In this document: in pieces, positions 60,544 through 64,000 of the stretch
Numbering within the stretch: the first letter of the stretch is position 1
Layout: every line of letters begins with the position of its first letter
Origin: Chryseolinea lacunae
GTDB lineage: Bacteria; Bacteroidota; Bacteroidia; Cytophagales; Cyclobacteriaceae
Assembly: GCF_016735595.1 (NCBI RefSeq)
Contig: NZ_JAERRB010000003.1
Location: forward strand, 361,401-425,400
Length of the DNA stretch: 64,000 nucleotides
Direction of reading: 5' to 3'
Position numbers and translations under genes: made by a program
Notes under the pieces: model-generated
What the model saw: only the letters and a program-made list of their open reading frames with translations
Database searches by the model: none
What the model was told of the DNA's origin: nothing

Positions 60544-60599
60544 GGGTTCAGGCTCCGTTCAAAATTAGCAAATGCATGGCCGCAAACCTAATAGAGGCT

Positions 60600-62693
60600 C
60601 TAGCTGATGCGACTCCAATTCAACGGGCTGGTGCGTCGCGATTCGATTTGTATTTTGATGGCGCTGTGTTCGGGCTTCACCAATTCCGGATCGTCTTTCA
60701 GCAAGGCAATGGCTTGTTCGCGCGCCTGCACCAGCAACGCGCCGTCTTTGCCCAGGTCGGCTATCAGCAAATCCAGCACGCCGCTTTGCTGTGTGCCCAT
60801 CAGGTCGCCGGGGCCTCGCAGTTTCAAATCGGTTTCGGCAATGTCGAACCCGTTGTTGGTTCTCACCATGGTTTCCAATCGCGTTTTCGAATCGGCGCTC
60901 AGCTTGAAGTCGGTCATCAAAATACAATACGACTGCTCCGCGCCCCGCCCCACCCGACCGCGCAGCTGGTGCAATTGTGAGAGTCCAAAACGTTCGGCAT
61001 TTTCGATCACCATCACCGAGGCGTTTGGCACATCCACGCCCACTTCAATGACGGTGGTGGCAATCATCATTTTTGTTTCGCCCTTGGCAAAGCGCTTCAT
61101 TTCGTAGTCTTTGGCTTCGGGTTTCATCTTGCCGTGCAGAATGCTGATCGGGTAGTCGGGAAAGGCGCGGGTCACACTTTCGTAGCCATCCATCAAATGC
61201 TTCAGGTCAAGCTTTTCCGATTCGTCGATGAGGGGATATACAATATAGATCTGCCGGCCAAGTTGCACCTGGTCTCTCAAAAACTGGTTCACCTGCAGCC
61301 GGTGCGAATCGAACCGGTGCATCGTCTTGATGGGCTTGCGGCCCGCCGGCAGTTCGTCTATCACCGAAACGTCCAGGTCGCCATACAACGTCATGGCCAG
61401 TGTACGCGGAATGGGGGTGGCCGTCATCACCAGCACGTGTGGATAGACCGAGGCGTTTTTCTGCCACAGCTTCGAACGCTGGGCCACCCCAAACCGGTGT
61501 TGCTCGTCAACGATAGAGAGCCCAAGATTCTTGAACTGCACTTCTTCCTCCAACAGGGCATGGGTGCCAATCAAAATGTTCATGGCCCCGCTTTGAAGGG
61601 CTTCGTGTATTTTTTTTCGTTCGGGTTTTTTAGTGGAGCCCGTCAGCAATGCAATGGAGATGTCCATCATGTCGGCATACCGCTTCAGACTTTTGTAGTG
61701 CTGTTGTGCCAGAATTTCTGTGGGTGCCATCAGGGCACATTGGGCGCCGGCGCTCACGGCAATGAGCATGCAGATGAAACCTACAATGGTTTTGCCACTG
61801 CCCACGTCGCCTTGCAACAACCGGTTCATTTGCAGACCCGACTTCAGGTCGGCATAGATTTCTTTGATAACTTTCTTTTGCGCGTTGGTGAGCGGAAAGG
61901 GCAAGTGGTCGTGATAAAAACGTGTGAGCAAAGAAGCATCCTGAAAAATCTGGCCTCTCATTTTTTCCTGGCGGATCAGCTTCATCTTCAGCAGACGGAG
62001 CTGTATGTAGAAGAGTTCTTCAAACTTCAACCGGTGCTGCGCGCTGGCAAGCGCTTCGTGGCTTGTTGGAAAGTGAATGTTGAGCAGGGCATCTTTCTTC
62101 GAAACAAGACTATTGTTTGTTAGGATGCTCTTGGGAAGCGTTTCGCGAATTCTGTTCTCCGACAACGTGAGAAGCTGGTGCATGATGCGCGCAAGTGTTT
62201 TGCTGTCGATCTTTCTTGTTCTTAATTTTTCGGAGAGCGGATATACTGGATGAAGAAAGCCACCCTTCTCATTGTTTTCAGTTAGGGGTTCCACTTCCGG
62301 GTGCGCAATGCTGAAGGTGCTGCCAAAGCGCGCAGGTTTGCCAAAAGCAACATAGTCGGCTCCAGGCTTCAACTTGTCGGCAATCCAGTTGATGCCCTGA
62401 AACCACACAAGCTCCATCTCTCCGCTATCGTCTGCAAAGTGCGCTACGAGCCTTTTCTTGAAACCCGTGCCCACCAACTCCTTACTTTTGATCTTACCTT
62501 TGACCTGCACAAAGGGCATCTCTTCATTCAACTCGCGAATGGCATAGAACCGGGTGCGGTCTTCATAGCGAAATGGATAGTGTTGTATGAGATCGGCATA
62601 CGTAAAAATCTTGAGCTCCTTGCTCAGCATAGCCGCACGCTGTGGACCCACTCCCTTCAGAAATTCGATCGACGTCTCAAAATACCCGGTCAT
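60600..62693 (-). CDS. recG: ATP-dependent DNA helicase RecG
   Basis: About 697 residues. Remodels stalled replication forks and branched DNA. N-terminal wedge (OB) domain: RFYAIRELNEEMPFVQVKGK; then motor: motif I LLQGDVGSGKTIVGFICML, ALMAPTEILAQQHYKSL, DEQH motif II in LSIVDEQHRFGVAQRSKLW, III VMTATPIPRTLAMTLYGDLD, and C-terminal HGKMKPEAKDYEMKRFAKGE, TTVIEVGVDVPNASVMVIEN and RGRVGRGAEQSYCILM. ATG at 62693 is chosen since the TTG at 62717 lies next to the predicted transcription start. Full length. Confidence 0.96.
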   Translation of the reverse strand: MTGYFETSIEFLKGVGPQRAAMLSKELKIFTYADLIQHYPFRYEDRTRFYAIRELNEEMPFVQVKGKIKSKELVGTGFKKRLVAHFADDSGEMELVWFQGINWIADKLKPGADYVAFGKPARFGSTFSIAHPEVEPLTENNEKGGFLHPVYPLSEKLRTRKIDSKTLARIMHQLLTLSENRIRETLPKSILTNNSLVSKKDALLNIHFPTSHEALASAQHRLKFEELFYIQLRLLKMKLIRQEKMRGQIFQDASLLTRFYHDHLPFPLTNAQKKVIKEIYADLKSGLQMNRLLQGDVGSGKTIVGFICMLIAVSAGAQCALMAPTEILAQQHYKSLKRYADMMDISIALLTGSTKKPERKKIHEALQSGAMNILIGTHALLEEEVQFKNLGLSIVDEQHRFGVAQRSKLWQKNASVYPHVLVMTATPIPRTLAMTLYGDLDVSVIDELPAGRKPIKTMHRFDSHRLQVNQFLRDQVQLGRQIYIVYPLIDESEKLDLKHLMDGYESVTRAFPDYPISILHGKMKPEAKDYEMKRFAKGETKMMIATTVIEVGVDVPNASVMVIENAERFGLSQLHQLRGRVGRGAEQSYCILMTDFKLSADSKTRLETMVRTNNGFDIAETDLKLRGPGDLMGTQQSGVLDLLIADLGKDGALLVQAREQAIALLKDDPELVKPEHSAIKIQIESRRTSPLNWSRIS

Positions 62694-62723
62694 GGACAGT
62701 AATGTGTCATTGGACAAAAATTA

Positions 62724-62750
62724 AAAATATAATGCGTTGTCACATGCCAA
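62724..62750 (-). promoter_or_regulatory. recG promoter (TTG-N16-TATATTTT)
   Basis: On the minus strand, TTG at 62748-62750 and TATATTTT (7 of 8 to TAnnTTTG) at 62724-62731, with 16 bp between, about 30 bp before ATG at 62693. Confidence 0.45.
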
Positions 62751-62769
62751 TGCTAAATTTTTTCTGTAT

Positions 62770-62777
62770 TAAATTTG
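62770..62777 (+). promoter_or_regulatory. -7 element TAAATTTG before the small gene at 62.8 kb
   Basis: An exact TAnnTTTG match, 61 bp before ATG at 62839; no clear -33 TTG at 16-19 bp. It is divergent with the recG promoter. Confidence 0.4.
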
Positions 62778-62838
62778 CACCGCGATTAAACTACAGGTTA
62801 CTAAACTTGTTTAAGTGTTATTCAGATCCGTGCAGCCC

Positions 62839-63099
62839 ATGAAAGTTAAGTCGACAGTATACAAGGGAATAGAGTACGTGCAAGTGAGCGCGCTACCAAA
62901 AGACCAGATGGAAAAGCTCTTGCAAACCATCAACCGCGAATTGTTTATCAAGATCCTCATCGACGATAAACTGGTGAGTAACTGTATCCAGTTCAAAGAC
63001 TACGAAACCTGGTTCGATCACGTCTATGGTTTGGAGGTCATTCCAGCTAGAAAAACCAAAAAGGAAAAAGATCGCGAAGTAGAGTCGGTAGACCGCTAA
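62839..63099 (+). CDS. Small conserved-looking protein of unknown function
   Basis: 86 residues from ATG at 62839: MKVKSTVYKGIEYVQVSAL, then a short alpha/beta body LPKDQMEKLLQTINRELFIK, ILIDDKLVSNCIQFKDYETW and FDHVYGLEVIP, and a charged tail KKEKDREVESVDR. The composition is coding-like and no signal peptide is present. No family recognised. It is divergent from recG and convergent with the VOC gene (4 bp between stops). Confidence 0.65.
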   Translation: MKVKSTVYKGIEYVQVSALPKDQMEKLLQTINRELFIKILIDDKLVSNCIQFKDYETWFDHVYGLEVIPARKTKKEKDREVESVDR

Positions 63100-63103
63100 G
63101 CCA

Positions 63104-63496
63104 TCACTCCCAAATGCCGGCATCCGGCAACACTTCCAGAATATTGCCTTCCCAATCGTTGAAATAGAACGACTCCCGTCCACTGCTCCACACGACGCGG
63201 TCGATAATGGCAATGCCTTTACTTTCTATTTCAGCCTTCACATCCGCATAGTCGGCCATCGCCACTTCGAACGCGAAATGCTGTTTGCCCTCTGCATAGT
63301 GCGGCGGTGGACTGGTTTTGGTTTTCGAATCGTCGGGATCAAAACACAGCAGCACCGAACTGCCTGCCCGGAAGAAAATGTGTTTTCCCTCCACATAGCT
63401 GATCACCGGCAAAGCCAGTAGCCCATGATAGAATGCCTTTGCTTTCTCGAGGTCATGAACATACAGACACGTTTCTTTGATTTTGCTGAACTTCAT
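63104..63496 (-). CDS. VOC-family (glyoxalase/bleomycin-resistance-like) protein
   Basis: 130 residues with two VOC beta-alpha-beta-beta-beta units: KETCLYVHDLEKAKAFYHGL at the start, HFAFEVAMADYADVKAEIE in the second unit, and SGRESFYFNDWEGNILEVLP (the metal-ligand Glu in NILEV). His and Glu at the usual metal positions are kept, so a divalent metal is likely. The substrate is unknown. Its ATG at 63496 overlaps the stop of the nitronate monooxygenase-like gene (ATGA), so the two are translationally coupled. Confidence 0.92.
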   Translation of the reverse strand: MKFSKIKETCLYVHDLEKAKAFYHGLLALPVISYVEGKHIFFRAGSSVLLCFDPDDSKTKTSPPPHYAEGKQHFAFEVAMADYADVKAEIESKGIAIIDRVVWSSGRESFYFNDWEGNILEVLPDAGIWE

Positions 63497-64000
63497 GCGC
63501 ACATTGATTTTTTCAAAGCACAGTATTCGTCCCAAACATCTTTAACGATTTCGGCTGCGCTCTCAATCTTGTTTAAGGCGGCCGACACCTGGCCAATCTC
63601 CAGTTCACCTTCGTCGAGGTCGCCCTCAAAAATGCCGTGACGCGAACGTCGCTTTCCCAACAAATCATCCAGCGTTTCTTTCGACGCTCCCTTCAATTCA
63701 GCCTCCTGCACTTGCTGATAGAATTTATTTTTGATGAGCCTTACAGGTGTTAGCTGCTTCAGGGTAACAATCGTGTCGCCTTCGCCAGCGTCGAGAATTC
63801 GTTGTTTAAAATTTTCGTGTGCCGACGACTCCGTGCTCACGGCAAAGCGGCTTCCAATCTGCGAACCTTCCGCACCCAGAATTTCAGCGGCCAGCATGGT
63901 TCGCCCCGAAGCAATGCCGCCCGCCGCCAACAGTGGAATTGAGATGGCTTCGCGCACCATGGGAATGAGCACCAGCGTGGTGGTTTCTTCGCGACCGTTG
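63493..64000 (-). CDS. Nitronate monooxygenase-like flavoprotein (5' end outside window)
   Basis: The last 169 residues are visible, and the frame is open at base 64000. Seen: IPMVREAISIPLLAAGGIAS, GRTMLAAEILGAEGSQIGSR (FMN phosphate-binding GGI and GA-x-G-x-x-x-G-x-R/T segments of the 2-nitropropane dioxygenase TIM barrel), FAVSTESSAHENFKQRIL, then a C-terminal helical part NKFYQQVQEAELKGASKETL. The family oxidises alkyl nitronates with FMN; it also includes other flavin enzymes. The downstream VOC gene overlaps by 4 bp. Confidence 0.88.
   Translation of the reverse strand, partial: NGREETTTLVLIPMVREAISIPLLAAGGIASGRTMLAAEILGAEGSQIGSRFAVSTESSAHENFKQRILDAGEGDTIVTLKQLTPVRLIKNKFYQQVQEAELKGASKETLDDLLGKRRSRHGIFEGDLDEGELEIGQVSAALNKIESAAEIVKDVWDEYCALKKSMCA

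Noticed and set aside
1-64000. CRISPR arrays, insertion sequences, prophage, tRNA and rRNA genes
   Set aside because: No direct-repeat arrays, transposase or integrase motifs, or recognisable tRNA or rRNA sequence were found by reading; a covariance-model scan would be decisive.

Overview
The window is a gene-dense chromosomal segment of a member of the Bacteroidota, most likely an environmental Cytophagales (Chryseolinea/Fulvivirga-like). The evidence is a MurF-alanine racemase fusion, TonB-dependent receptors (one with an N-terminal carboxypeptidase-regulatory-like domain), many secreted peptidases and lipoproteins, a DUF4783-nadC neighbourhood, an S9/M14/M20 peptidase set, a LETM1-related TerB protein, and promoters of the Bacteroidota type (TTG, a 16-18 bp spacer, then TAnnTTTG) instead of sigma70 boxes. 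Shine-Dalgarno sequences are mostly absent. I see no rRNA, tRNA, CRISPR array, insertion sequence or prophage. Assignment to a genus is inference.

Layout. 1-5 kb: the N-terminal part of a ZnuD-like TonB receptor behind a perfect palindrome, a small secreted protein, csaA and the murF-alr fusion. 5-13 kb: a rightward run of feoA-feoB (iron uptake), a TerB-like protein, a HEAT-repeat/cyclophilin lipoprotein, purK-purE, and a LETM1-related protein. 13-18.5 kb (leftward): TerC, a Fur-family regulator, an MsbA-like ABC exporter, a lipoprotein and gpmI. 18.6-22.8 kb (rightward): DUF4783, nadC, a YcxB-like protein, recX, a 53-residue protein with a membrane partner, and tpx. 22.9-33.5 kb: M14 peptidase, DinB, RDD, lipid kinase plus TPR protein, amidohydrolase, outer-membrane lipoprotein, nitroreductase, a thioredoxin-like protein and PrsW. 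33.6-46.2 kb: a large GAF-type protein, lipoproteins, TfoX-like, a second TonB receptor, an apparently truncated AlkD-like gene, Rieske, M20, GNAT and S9 peptidase. 46.3-62.7 kb (almost all leftward): SNF2 helicase, hutF-hutG, NagZ-like glycosidase, DacB, DinB, a five-PAS histidine kinase, a beta-propeller/Y_Y_Y membrane sensor with no output domain, and recG. 62.8-64 kb: a small conserved protein, a VOC protein, and the 3' end of a nitronate monooxygenase-like gene.

How the parts relate. Metal handling recurs: a possible zinc receptor with a palindromic operator, FeoAB behind a DtxR/Fur-like pseudopalindrome, TerC, and a Fur-family regulator. A cell-wall theme links murF-alr, dacB and the NagZ-like enzyme. 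Six leftward genes with gaps of at most 53 bp or overlaps (histidine kinase, DinB, DacB, NagZ-like, HutG, HutF) may form one transcription unit. I found no self-evident defence or mobile system. The more unusual items are the orphan propeller sensor beside the PAS kinase, the truncated AlkD-like gene, the palindrome in front of the first TonB receptor, structured intergenic DNA near 37.4 and 49.4 kb, and promoter -7 elements that abut start codons and suggest leaderless transcripts.
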